Part shown: piece after piece, positions 38,292-46,303 of the stretch
How the letters are laid out: each line of letters opens with the position of its first letter
Position numbering within the stretch: the first letter of the stretch is position 1
Source: Sphingomonas glacialis
Lineage (GTDB): Bacteria; Pseudomonadota; Alphaproteobacteria; Sphingomonadales; Sphingomonadaceae
Length of the DNA stretch: 64,000 nt
NCBI RefSeq assembly: GCF_014653575.1
Contig: NZ_BNAQ01000001.1
Span: 930,001-994,000 of the forward strand
Direction of reading: 5' to 3'
Program-made: the position numbers and the translations under genes
Notes under the pieces: model-generated
What the model was told of the DNA's origin: nothing
Database searches by the model: none
Seen by the model: only the letters and a program-made list of their open reading frames with translations

Positions 38292-38461
38292 CCCCGCTAT
38301 ATCGGGCGCGGGCGCCGCGCCGACAATCGCGCAGCCGGAAACGGCGCGTTTCGCGGTGTTCGCCGCGTGCTTGCCGGGCCGGTCGCGCGCGGGCATGGTC
38401 GTCGCATGTCCCGGCCACTCGCCCCTGCCCCACGCCTGCGCCACCGCCGTGGAGGCCACGC

Positions 38462-39001
38462 ATGACGCGCTTCACCGTCAACAACCAGCCGGTGCAGTAT
38501 CGGATCGATCCCAACACCCCGCTGCTCTGGGCGCTGCGCGATGCATCGAACCTGACCGGCACCAAATATGGTTGCGGCACCGGCGACTGCGGTGCCTGCA
38601 CCGTCGATATCGACGGCGAGGCGGTGCGATCGTGCCAGCGGACGATCGGCGCGATCGAGGGGAGCTATGTCACCACGATCGAGGGCCTGTCGCGTGATCG
38701 CACGCACCCGGTGCAAATGGCGTTCCTCGACAAGAACGTCACGCAATGCGGTTTCTGTATCCCCGGTATCATCATGGCCGCATCGGCTCTGCTGAAGAAG
38801 AATCGCAACCCGAGCGAGGACGATATTCGCGCCGGGATCACCAATCTGTGCCGCTGCGGCATTTATCCACGACTGGTCGAGGCGATCCTGCTCGCCGCCA
38901 GCGTCCAGCGCGGCGACGAGACGATTGCTGCACCGCCGCGCCCTGCCATCACGCCCGCCGACGCAGCGCGCGAAGTTCCAGCACTGACCCCGCCAAGATG
39001 A
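38462..39001 (+). CDS. [2Fe-2S] small subunit of a xanthine-dehydrogenase-family oxidoreductase
   Basis: 179 residues. Two clusters: the plant-type motif GCGTGDCGACTV with a fourth Cys in SCQRT, and the second QCGFCIPGIIM with CRCGIYPRL. This matches the small subunit of isoquinoline 1-oxidoreductase or aldehyde dehydrogenases. The molybdopterin large-subunit gene expected next is absent; an RcnB-family gene follows. It may serve a partner elsewhere. The C-terminal tail after residue 153 is low complexity (AAPPRPAITPADAA). Confidence 0.92.
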   Translation: MTRFTVNNQPVQYRIDPNTPLLWALRDASNLTGTKYGCGTGDCGACTVDIDGEAVRSCQRTIGAIEGSYVTTIEGLSRDRTHPVQMAFLDKNVTQCGFCIPGIIMAASALLKKNRNPSEDDIRAGITNLCRCGIYPRLVEAILLAASVQRGDETIAAPPRPAITPADAAREVPALTPPR

Positions 39002-39112
39002 GCCAAAGCTTTCGCAACGCTGTCATCGCAATTCAGCCACGGCTCATCGCGCGCAGAGTATACCGCGTTTAACGACCGGAAATGCTTTCCGGACGAAGAT
39101 AAGGAAGTATCG

Positions 39113-40186
39113 ATGCGCAAGTCTTTGCTCGCCGCGATCATGGCGGCTTCTGCGTTGATCCCCGCCACCGCGATGGCGCAGGATGCTGGCGATCGGCCAA
39201 ACCGCGGCGACGGTCAAGGGCGGCGCGGCCTGCAGGAGGGACAGGGCGAAGGCCGCCCCGAGCGCCAGGCCATGCCGGGTGCCGAAGGCCGCATGAACTG
39301 GCAGCGCCCGCAAGGCCAGGTGCAGCAGCCGGTTCAGGTCCAGGCACCGGTCCAGGCTCAGCCACAGCCCCAGCAGCAGCCACAGCAGGAGCGCCCCGAT
39401 CGCCAGGGCGGCGGTGGGCGCGACTTCGGCGGACGCGGCGAGTATCGCGGCCAGCCGCAAGCTGTCCCGCCGCAGGTGCAAGCCGGCCAGCCCGGTTTTC
39501 CCGGCGGGCAGCGCGACGGCCGCCCGGGCTTCGAGCGCGAGCAACGCGAGGGCCGCCCCGATTTCAACGGCGGCCAGCGCGACGGTCGTCCGGATTTCAA
39601 CCGCGGGCAGCGCGATGGTCGCCCCGACGTCAACGGTGGTCAGCGCGACGGCCGCCCGGATTTCAACCGCGGCCAGCGCGATGGACGCCCCGGTTTCGAA
39701 GGTGGCCCACGCGACGGGCGCCCTGCGTTCGACGGGCAGCAGCGCGGCGGGGATTTCCGCGGCAATGATCGTGGCGATTTCCGCGGCAATGACGGGCGCT
39801 TCGGCGATCGTGGCTACAATCGTGGCAGTGGCGTCGGATATGGCGGCGGCTATGACCGCAATGACAATCGCGGCGGGTGGAACCGCGATTGGCGGCGCGA
39901 CAACCGCTACAATTACAACAGCTATCGCACCCAGAACCGCAATCTCTATCGCCTCCCGCGCTACTATGCGCCGTCGGGCTGGTCGGGCGGGTATCGTCGC
40001 TTCTCGGTCGGCTTCTCGCTGAGTTCGGTGCTGTTCAACCAGAATTACTGGATCGAAGACGCCGATTACTACCGCCTGCCGCCGGCCTACGGTCCGTATC
40101 GCTGGGTGCGCTATTACAACGACGCGCTGCTGGTCGACATCCGCACCGGCTATGTCGTCGACACGGTGTACGACATCTTCTGGTAA
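39113..40186 (+). CDS. RcnB-family periplasmic protein with tandem repeats
   Basis: 357 residues. A signal peptide ends at AMAQ (about 22). Residues 64-93 are Gln/Pro-rich and 126-213 contain eight 11-residue repeats of the type RPDFNRGQRDG, then glycine/asparagine/arginine-rich linkers. The C-terminal RcnB domain spans about 262-357 (YYAPSGWSGGYRRFSVG ... YVVDTVYDIFW). RcnB controls nickel and cobalt in enterobacteria; in sphingomonads the family is expanded and poorly known. The many Arg/Gly/Gln suggest an unfolded, perhaps wall-binding, region. Confidence 0.9.
   Translation: MRKSLLAAIMAASALIPATAMAQDAGDRPNRGDGQGRRGLQEGQGEGRPERQAMPGAEGRMNWQRPQGQVQQPVQVQAPVQAQPQPQQQPQQERPDRQGGGGRDFGGRGEYRGQPQAVPPQVQAGQPGFPGGQRDGRPGFEREQREGRPDFNGGQRDGRPDFNRGQRDGRPDVNGGQRDGRPDFNRGQRDGRPGFEGGPRDGRPAFDGQQRGGDFRGNDRGDFRGNDGRFGDRGYNRGSGVGYGGGYDRNDNRGGWNRDWRRDNRYNYNSYRTQNRNLYRLPRYYAPSGWSGGYRRFSVGFSLSSVLFNQNYWIEDADYYRLPPAYGPYRWVRYYNDALLVDIRTGYVVDTVYDIFW
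39488..39751 (+). repeat. Eight 33-bp tandem repeats in the RcnB-family gene
   Basis: Units decode to 11 residues with consensus R-P-D-F-N-x-G-Q-R-D-G. The later units are more similar to each other than the first and last, as expected from recent duplication; the copy number may vary between strains. Confidence 0.9.
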
Positions 40187-40205
40187 GGCCCGGAAGACCG
40201 ACCTC

Positions 40206-40245
40206 GGGGTCCGCAGGCACGCCGCTTGCGGACCCCTTGTTTTTT
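40206..40245 (+). terminator. Intrinsic terminator after the RcnB-family gene
   Basis: GGGGTCCGCA and TGCGGACCCC form a stem around an 11-base loop, followed by TTGTTTTTT. This is the clearest rho-independent terminator in the window. Confidence 0.92.
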
Positions 40246-40271
40246 GAGCCGCCCGCGGCAAAGTCGCGCGC

Positions 40272-40952
40272 ATGGCTCTTTTTGCAAGGAAACCCAACGG
40301 CGCCTCGCCGCTGCGCCGCCAGTTCGGCGAAACCGTCGGGGCGCGGCTCGATGCCAATCCCGCGGTCAAGCGCTTCGCGGTCGACGGCGCGCAAATCTAT
40401 CAGCACCCCGATTTCCTCGACGCCGCCACCTGCGACGCGCTCGTCGCGATGATCGACGCCAACAAGCGCCGCTCGACCGTGCTCGCCGAGGAGAACATCC
40501 AGGAGTTCCGCACGAGCGAAAGCTGCGACATGGACCGCTGGTCGCCCGACGTCCGCCCGACCGACGAGGCGATCGCGCACCTGCTCGGGATCGATCCGGT
40601 GCAAGGCGAGACGATGCAGGGCCAACGCTACGCCGTCGGCCAGCATTTCCGCGCGCATTTCGATTATTTCAACGAAAAGCAGGCCTATTGGCCGCAGATG
40701 ATCGAGACCGGCGGGCAACGCACCTGGACCGCGATGATCTATCTCAACCATGTCGAGGAGGGCGGCGCGACCTGGTTCCCGCAGATCGGCATCCGCGTCG
40801 GACCGAAGAAAGGCCTGCTACTCGCCTGGAACAACATGAACCGCGACGGCAGCCGCAACACCGAGACGCTCCATGAGGGCATGCCCGTGGTGAGCGGGAC
40901 CAAGTACATCGTGACCAAATGGTTTCGCGAGGGGAAGTGGATCAAGGCCTGA
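40272..40952 (+). CDS. Prolyl-4-hydroxylase-type 2-oxoglutarate/Fe(II) dioxygenase
   Basis: 226 residues. The iron site HxD is His129/Asp131 in FRAHFDYF, and the distal His201 lies in TLHEGMPV, followed by Lys211 (SGTKYIVTKW) that binds 2-oxoglutarate. Bacterial members hydroxylate proline-like residues in proteins or small peptides; a possible target is not visible. It is separated from the RcnB gene by the terminator, so independent transcription is likely. Confidence 0.93.
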   Translation: MALFARKPNGASPLRRQFGETVGARLDANPAVKRFAVDGAQIYQHPDFLDAATCDALVAMIDANKRRSTVLAEENIQEFRTSESCDMDRWSPDVRPTDEAIAHLLGIDPVQGETMQGQRYAVGQHFRAHFDYFNEKQAYWPQMIETGGQRTWTAMIYLNHVEEGGATWFPQIGIRVGPKKGLLLAWNNMNRDGSRNTETLHEGMPVVSGTKYIVTKWFREGKWIKA

Positions 40953-41016
40953 CCCCAGCCTTTGCGCTGACCGCTCCGCTTTGCGCTCCTCCGCCAAGCG
41001 CGTAGGAGGGCGGGCA

Positions 41017-42780
41017 ATGAACACCGTCCTCAACATCAGCCATTCGATCCTCGGCCAGCCCTGGCGCTGGCGCATGCTCGAGACCGACGCGCGCGATCCC
41101 GGTTTCGCGCCCGACGATCTCGTTACGCAATTGCTGCTCGCGCGCGGCTGCCCGCGCGACGCGCTCGACGCGCACAAGGCGCCGAGCATCCGCGGCTTCA
41201 TGCCCGACCCCTCGATCTTTCGCGACATGGACCGCGCCGCCGACCGGCTCGCCGATGCGGTGCAGGCGGGCGAGCAGCTCGCGATCTTCGGCGATTACGA
41301 CGTCGACGGCGCGACGTCGGCGGCGCTGATGATCCTGCTGCTGCGCGATCTCGGGCTCGAGGCGCGGCCCTACATCCCCGACCGGATGCGGGAAGGCTAT
41401 GGCCCGACCGGCGCCGCTCTGGTGCGCCTCAAGGACGAAGGCGCGACGCTGATCGTCACCGTCGATTGCGGCGCGCAGGCGTTCGACGCGCTCGCCACCG
41501 CGCGCGATGCCGGCGTCGACGTGCTGGTGGTCGATCACCACAAATGCGCCGCCGCGCTCCCGCACGCGCACGCGCTCGTCAATCCCAACCGGCTCGATGA
41601 GACCGAGGGCGCCGAGCACGGCCATCTCGCCGCGGTCGGCGTCGCGTTCCTGCTCGGCGCGGCGTTGATCCGCACGCTGCGCGGCCGCGGCTATTTCGCC
41701 GATCGCCCCGAACCCAAATTGCTCGACCTGCTCGATCTCGTCGCGCTCGGCACCGTCGCCGACGTCGCCGCCCTGCGCGGGCTCAACCGCGCCTTCGTGG
41801 CGCAGGGGCTTAAGGTGATGGCGCAGCGCCGCAACATCGGGCTCAATGCGCTGATCACCGCGTCGCGCCTGACGCGCGCGCCGACCAGCACCGATCTGGG
41901 CTTCGCGCTCGGCCCGCGGATCAACGCGGGCGGACGCGTCGGCAAGTCCGATCTCGGCGTCCGCTTGCTCACGACGCGCGACCCGGCCGAGGCCGAGCGA
42001 ATCGCGGTCGAGCTCGACCGCTTGAACGAGGAACGCCGCGCGATCGAAGGCATCGTCCAGGAAGCCGCCGAACTCATCGCGCTCAATCAGAGCAACCGCG
42101 CGGTGCTCGTCGTCGCAGGGCATGGCTGGCACCCCGGCGTGATCGGCATCGTCGCGGGACGCTTGAAGGAGAAATACGGCCGCCCTGCCCTTGTCATCGC
42201 GCTCGACGATGCGGGACTCGGCAAGGGTTCGGGCCGCTCGATCAGCGGCGTTGACCTCGGTGCGGCGGTGCTTGCGGCGAAGGAGCAAGGCCTGCTCGTC
42301 GCGGGTGGCGGTCACGCGATGGCCGCCGGGCTGACGATCGCCGAGGAGCACGTCGATGCCTTCGCGGCCTTCCTCAGCGAGCGACTCGAAGCCGCGGTCG
42401 CGCGCGCGATGGGCGACCGCGCGCTGCTGCTCGACGCAGTGCTGACCGCGGGCGGGGTCACCCCTGATCTCGTCACCGCGATGGAGCTCGGCGGTCCCTA
42501 CGGCATGGGCTGGCCGCAGCCGCGCGTCGTCGCCGGGCCGGTGCGGATCATCAAGGCCGATGTCGTCGGCAACGGCCATGTCCGCGCGATCGTCGCGGGC
42601 GATGGCGGGGGGTCGCTCAAGGCCGTCGCCTTCCGCCAGGCCGACACCGCGCTCGGCCAGGCGCTGCTCGGCGCCGCGCCGCACCGCCGCCTGTGGCTCG
42701 CGGGCCGCGCCAAGATCGACGATTGGGGCTCGCGGCCGGCCGCCGAATTGCACATCGACGACGCGGCCTGGGCCGATTGA
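41017..42780 (+). CDS. recJ: Single-stranded-DNA exonuclease RecJ
   Basis: 587 residues. DHH motifs: FGDYDVDGATSAAL, TVDCGAQ, VVDHHKCAAA, DLVALGTVADVAAL, and the DHHA1 loop VAGGGHAMAAG. It degrades single-stranded DNA 5' to 3' in recombination and mismatch repair. The start ATG at 41017 is preceded by AGGAGGG. Length matches alphaproteobacterial RecJ. Confidence 0.96.
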   Translation: MNTVLNISHSILGQPWRWRMLETDARDPGFAPDDLVTQLLLARGCPRDALDAHKAPSIRGFMPDPSIFRDMDRAADRLADAVQAGEQLAIFGDYDVDGATSAALMILLLRDLGLEARPYIPDRMREGYGPTGAALVRLKDEGATLIVTVDCGAQAFDALATARDAGVDVLVVDHHKCAAALPHAHALVNPNRLDETEGAEHGHLAAVGVAFLLGAALIRTLRGRGYFADRPEPKLLDLLDLVALGTVADVAALRGLNRAFVAQGLKVMAQRRNIGLNALITASRLTRAPTSTDLGFALGPRINAGGRVGKSDLGVRLLTTRDPAEAERIAVELDRLNEERRAIEGIVQEAAELIALNQSNRAVLVVAGHGWHPGVIGIVAGRLKEKYGRPALVIALDDAGLGKGSGRSISGVDLGAAVLAAKEQGLLVAGGGHAMAAGLTIAEEHVDAFAAFLSERLEAAVARAMGDRALLLDAVLTAGGVTPDLVTAMELGGPYGMGWPQPRVVAGPVRIIKADVVGNGHVRAIVAGDGGGSLKAVAFRQADTALGQALLGAAPHRRLWLAGRAKIDDWGSRPAAELHIDDAAWAD

Positions 42781-42859
42781 GGCGATTTCGTGCAAGAGAT
42801 GGCTTGACCGGCGCGGCGAGTTTCCCTAACCGCCTCCAACCAACCGGCGACGCCGGCAT

Positions 42860-42934
42860 GGCCCCTTCGTCTAGCGGTTAGGACGCGGCCCTTTCACGGC
42901 TGAAGCACGGGTTCGATTCCCGTAGGGGTCACCA
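42860..42934 (+). tRNA. tRNA-Glu (anticodon TTC)
   Basis: GGCCCCTTCGTCTAGCGGTT opens the cloverleaf, the anticodon loop is CCTTTCA (TTC), the T arm GGGTTCGATTCCC, and the acceptor AGGGGTC ends in discriminator A plus an encoded CCA. 75 nt. It marks the left edge of the proposed acquired segment. Confidence 0.97.
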
Positions 42935-43189
42935 TCGCCAAACCAAAATCGTTGGGCCTTGTGACGGTGCGGCGAGATCCGCATCCGCGTTTTGGTTTCA
43001 CCCTTTGTGTCGGCGCGACTGGACTGCCTCGGGCCTATCTGGACGATTGGTTGCCCTTCTTCGATCAGGGTCAAACACTCGACGGTCTCCGGCATAGGTG
43101 CTGCGCCAGCGCTCCGCGGGCGTCGACCGAAGGGCGGCGGCGGGTGCTGCGTCGCGGCCGATGCCGAGCGGCTCAGCCGGTTTCATACG

Positions 43190-43834
43190 CAGCGCGGAAT
43201 TGGCGAAAGGCGTCCACGACGGGAGCAGTTCCGGTCTGATGCGGCAGATGCCCGCACCGTAGGGCGCGACGTTGCGTCGATGATTGCCGGTAGGCGGCTG
43301 ATCTTCCGCGACGAAACAGGCGTCACGATCAGCATGCTCCGATACTAGCTAGGGCCAGGTGCGCAAAGGGCAGCGCATCAATGGCTTCGCGCTCGTTGGC
43401 GATCGGAGGATCACGGCCGTCTTGCCGGGCTCGACCGCAAGGGCATCGTGACACTGCTGATCGTCGGTCAACCGATGAGCCGGGCGGTCTTGCTGGACTA
43501 CGCCTGGCAGTATCTGGTTCCCGCGCTCCAAGGCGGTGACATCGTCAGATGCCTCCGCGTTTCGAGCCGTAAGGAGACCGAGACCGCACCGATCATCGCC
43601 GACAAAGGCGCGACGTCGCGCTTCCTCCCGCGCTACTCACCCGGTCTGAACCCGATCGAAATGGCCATCTCCAAGGCAAAAAATCGCTCCGGACGCTGGG
43701 ACCGCATCGGTCACCGTGTCGATCTGTTTCCGCCCGACGAATGCCGAAACCGGCTTCGTTATGCCGAAGGGACGCCGACAGGGTCACCAGCCGCTATAAA
43801 AATCCATTTTGGCTCGAAGGCGTACGAATTATAA
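43190..43834 (+). pseudogene. Decayed IS630-family transposase
   Basis: Parts of the DDE domain survive in different frames: RRLIFRDETGVTISMLRY (first Asp, frame ending 43348), GQVRKGQR after a stop, MSRAVLLDYAWQYLVPALQ (frame from 43448), and RFLPRYSPGLNPIE with LFPPDECRNRLRYAE. The catalytic order is right but stops and frame changes break it. The stretch from 42935 to about 43190 shows no recognisable gene. IS630 elements insert at TA; no terminal repeats were found. Confidence 0.75.
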
Positions 43835-43924
43835 CCAGAATCGCCTTAGTTACCTACATTGATTACCTAGAATTATTGCTCATCAATCAGAATATGCATA
43901 TGCTTCTTTTAATTACTACGAACG

Positions 43925-43972
43925 ATCAAATACATTTATTTGAATTATACAAATTTATAAATCGTATTTGAT
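43925..43972. promoter_or_regulatory. AT-rich inverted repeats upstream of the biosynthetic operon
   Basis: ATCAAATAC and GTATTTGAT are 9-base arms with a 30-base spacer; inside, ATTTA pairs with TAAAT and TTTG with CAAA, so the structure can extend. It lies within about 190 bases (43835-44027) of strikingly AT-rich DNA, unlike everything else in the window, directly upstream of the first coupled gene. A plausible operator or promoter region. Confidence 0.5.
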
Positions 43973-44027
43973 GTAAACCCATATTTATGAATCTCTATTG
44001 CCGTAATTTATTTAGTCGGGAGGGGGT

Positions 44028-44246
44028 ATGAAGAACTCTTATATTTTTACGGCGTTTTGTAATTATAGTACTCGGCCCGACATTCCCGAAAATTGGGATA
44101 CCCTCTGCTCCATCACCGAGGCGGTGGATCGCCGCAGGCAACATAACATCGAATTGCCGCGCGCGCGTCGCCAGACGTTACCAGAAATTTGGCAAACCGT
44201 CGCGATCGGCGGGTTCGCTAGCAACGCTAACGCGATGCAGACGTGA
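44028..44246 (+). CDS. Hypothetical small protein, coupled to the acyl-AMP ligase gene
   Basis: 72 residues (MKNSYIFTAFCNYST ... NAMQT), no recognisable domain. A strong site GGAGGGGGT directly precedes the ATG, and its stop overlaps the next ATG (TGATG). This could be a short leader peptide that sets translation of the next gene, or a chance frame with a usable ribosome site. The first third is AT-rich, the end GC-rich, like a junction. Confidence 0.4.
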   Translation: MKNSYIFTAFCNYSTRPDIPENWDTLCSITEAVDRRRQHNIELPRARRQTLPEIWQTVAIGGFASNANAMQT

Positions 44247-46303
44247 TGCGCACCGCCATCATTCCTGCACCGTCGCTGTCGACGCCCGCTAGGGGCGTTA
44301 CGGTTGCACAGACCATCCTCGAGCGGTTGAGGATCCTGGCGGAAGAGCGGCCGGATACGCGCGCCTTCGTCCATTTGCAGGATGGTCAGGTGGCTGGCGC
44401 GCTGTCCTATGGAGCGCTCCGCTCGCGTGCTGGGTCCATCGGTGCCGGTCTCCAGTCGATTGGCGTACGGCACGGCGAGCGGGTTGTTCTGCTCTTTCCC
44501 TCCAGCCTAGATTTCATCGCCAGCTTTCTGGCTTGCCAGTGGATAGGCGCGATCCCGGTTCCCGCTTATCCGCCGCAACGCGATGCTTTGACCGCTCGGC
44601 GCATCATCACGCATTGCGAGGCGTCGTGGGTGCTGGCCAGCACGGCGGTGCACCACCGAATTGTCTCCAAATTCGGGGGACTTTCGCTATCGCCAGACCG
44701 GCTCGTCGCCGTCGATACAGAGTTCGGCGCCGATGTCGGGGAATGGGTCGCGACGCCACACGAAATCGCGCTGCTGCAATATACGTCGGGATCGACCAGC
44801 GCGCCAAAGGGCGTGGTCCTGACCCATGCGAACCTGCTGGCCAATGTCGCGGCCATCACCAGCCATATGGGTGCAACTTCCGGCGAAACAGCCGTCAGCT
44901 GGCTGCCCATGTACCATGACATGGGTTTGATCGGCATGGTGTTGGGATCGCTGTATTCCGGCGTTACCCTATACTTCATGGCGCCGACCGAGTTCGTGCG
45001 CAATCCGGCCCGTTGGCTTCAGGCCATTGTCGACACGAAAGCGCGCTATAGCGGCGGGCCGAATTTCGCCTATCAACATTGCGTTGACCGAATTGGCCCA
45101 GCCGTGACCGCCGATCTCGACCTGTCGGGATGGCACGTCGCGACCAACGGGGCGGAGCCGGTCAGGAGCGGAGTCCTCGAAGCCTTTTGCGAGAAATTCG
45201 CGGAGTGCGGGTTCAGCCGCAAGGCGTTCCTCCCCTGTTACGGCCTGGCCGAAAGCGCGTTGATGGTAACGGGCGTGTCGGTGCAAGATCAGGCAGCTGT
45301 CCGTTACGTCGACAAGACCGATCTCAAACACGGGCGCGTGGTGTTTAGGACGCGCAGCGCCGCTGGAATTCAGCCCTTTGTGAGCTGTGGCAGCGTTATC
45401 TCGGGGCATGATCTGGTGATCGCCGATCCGGCGACGGGAGAGCGATTGCCGCAGAACCGCTGCGGGGAAATCTGGGTGTCGGGACCGAGCGTCACACCGG
45501 GCTATTGGGCCGCGAATGCCGCAGACGCGCCCGACCAGCCCCAGCCGTTCGCCATGCTGAACAACCACGACGGCGAGCCCAAGCGCTATCTGCGGACCGG
45601 AGACCTCGGCTTCGTCTCGGATGGCCAGTTGTTCGTCACCGGGCGCATCAAGGACCTGATCATCGTGCGCGGGCTCAATTATCATCCGCAGGATCTGGAA
45701 GAAGCCGCGTGGCGCTCGCATCCCGCGATCGAGCCAAGCGGTGTTATCGCCTTCCAAGCTGAGCCGTCCAACCCGCTGGATATCATTCTTATTGCCGAAA
45801 TCCGGCGCGAAATGCTGAGCAAAATAGACTCGGCAGACATTGTCGCGGCGATGCGCAGCGCGCTTTCGTCTGAATTCCAGCTAGCCGGTATTGCGGTCGG
45901 ACTGGTCCGGCCCCGCGCGCTGCCCCGGACAAGCAGCGGCAAGGTTCAACGGTCGCGCGCAAGAGACATGCACGCCGACGGGGAATTCGATTGCCTGACC
46001 TTTGATGACCGTTTGGCACTCCCTGGTACGACGACCGAACTTCTGGCGGCAGATGCAGACGCGGCGATACACCCCCGGTCAGAAACCGAGGCGTGGCTGC
46101 TCGAATTGGTGGCGCGCAATCTCAAGATCGACCGGGATCTGGTGCGGTGCGACACGCCGATTATCGACATGGGGATCGATTCGCTTTCGCAACTGCAATT
46201 GACCCACGAAATCAGCGCAAAATTCGGGGTCGAAATTGAGGTCGAGCATTATTTCGACGGCGTCTCTATCCGGGGCGTCGGACAGTTGATCGAAAACGCG
46301 TGA
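44246..46303 (+). CDS. Fatty acyl-AMP ligase with C-terminal acyl carrier domain
   Basis: 685 residues. The adenylation part has LLQYTSGSTSAPKGVVLTH, WLPMYHDMGLIG, a CYGLAESALMV motif and RYLRTGDLGFVSDGQLFVTGR. The WLPMYHDMGLIGMVLGSLY region and the long insertion typify FAALs, which form acyl-AMP without CoA transfer. The C-terminal carrier domain (about 600-685) holds GIDSLSQLQLTHEISAKF with the phosphopantetheine Ser at about 646. It would activate a free fatty acid and load it on its own carrier as a starter for the polyketide synthase. It starts with an ATG overlapping the upstream ORF. Confidence 0.93.
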   Translation: MRTAIIPAPSLSTPARGVTVAQTILERLRILAEERPDTRAFVHLQDGQVAGALSYGALRSRAGSIGAGLQSIGVRHGERVVLLFPSSLDFIASFLACQWIGAIPVPAYPPQRDALTARRIITHCEASWVLASTAVHHRIVSKFGGLSLSPDRLVAVDTEFGADVGEWVATPHEIALLQYTSGSTSAPKGVVLTHANLLANVAAITSHMGATSGETAVSWLPMYHDMGLIGMVLGSLYSGVTLYFMAPTEFVRNPARWLQAIVDTKARYSGGPNFAYQHCVDRIGPAVTADLDLSGWHVATNGAEPVRSGVLEAFCEKFAECGFSRKAFLPCYGLAESALMVTGVSVQDQAAVRYVDKTDLKHGRVVFRTRSAAGIQPFVSCGSVISGHDLVIADPATGERLPQNRCGEIWVSGPSVTPGYWAANAADAPDQPQPFAMLNNHDGEPKRYLRTGDLGFVSDGQLFVTGRIKDLIIVRGLNYHPQDLEEAAWRSHPAIEPSGVIAFQAEPSNPLDIILIAEIRREMLSKIDSADIVAAMRSALSSEFQLAGIAVGLVRPRALPRTSSGKVQRSRARDMHADGEFDCLTFDDRLALPGTTTELLAADADAAIHPRSETEAWLLELVARNLKIDRDLVRCDTPIIDMGIDSLSQLQLTHEISAKFGVEIEVEHYFDGVSIRGVGQLIENA

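Noticed and set aside
40942..42795. Reverse-strand frame of 617 codons opposite recJ
   Set aside because: Shadow; recJ motifs are intact on the forward strand.
43741..43971. 76-codon ORF crossing into the AT-rich block
   Set aside because: Composition changes midway and it starts inside the transposase remnant; no ribosome site.
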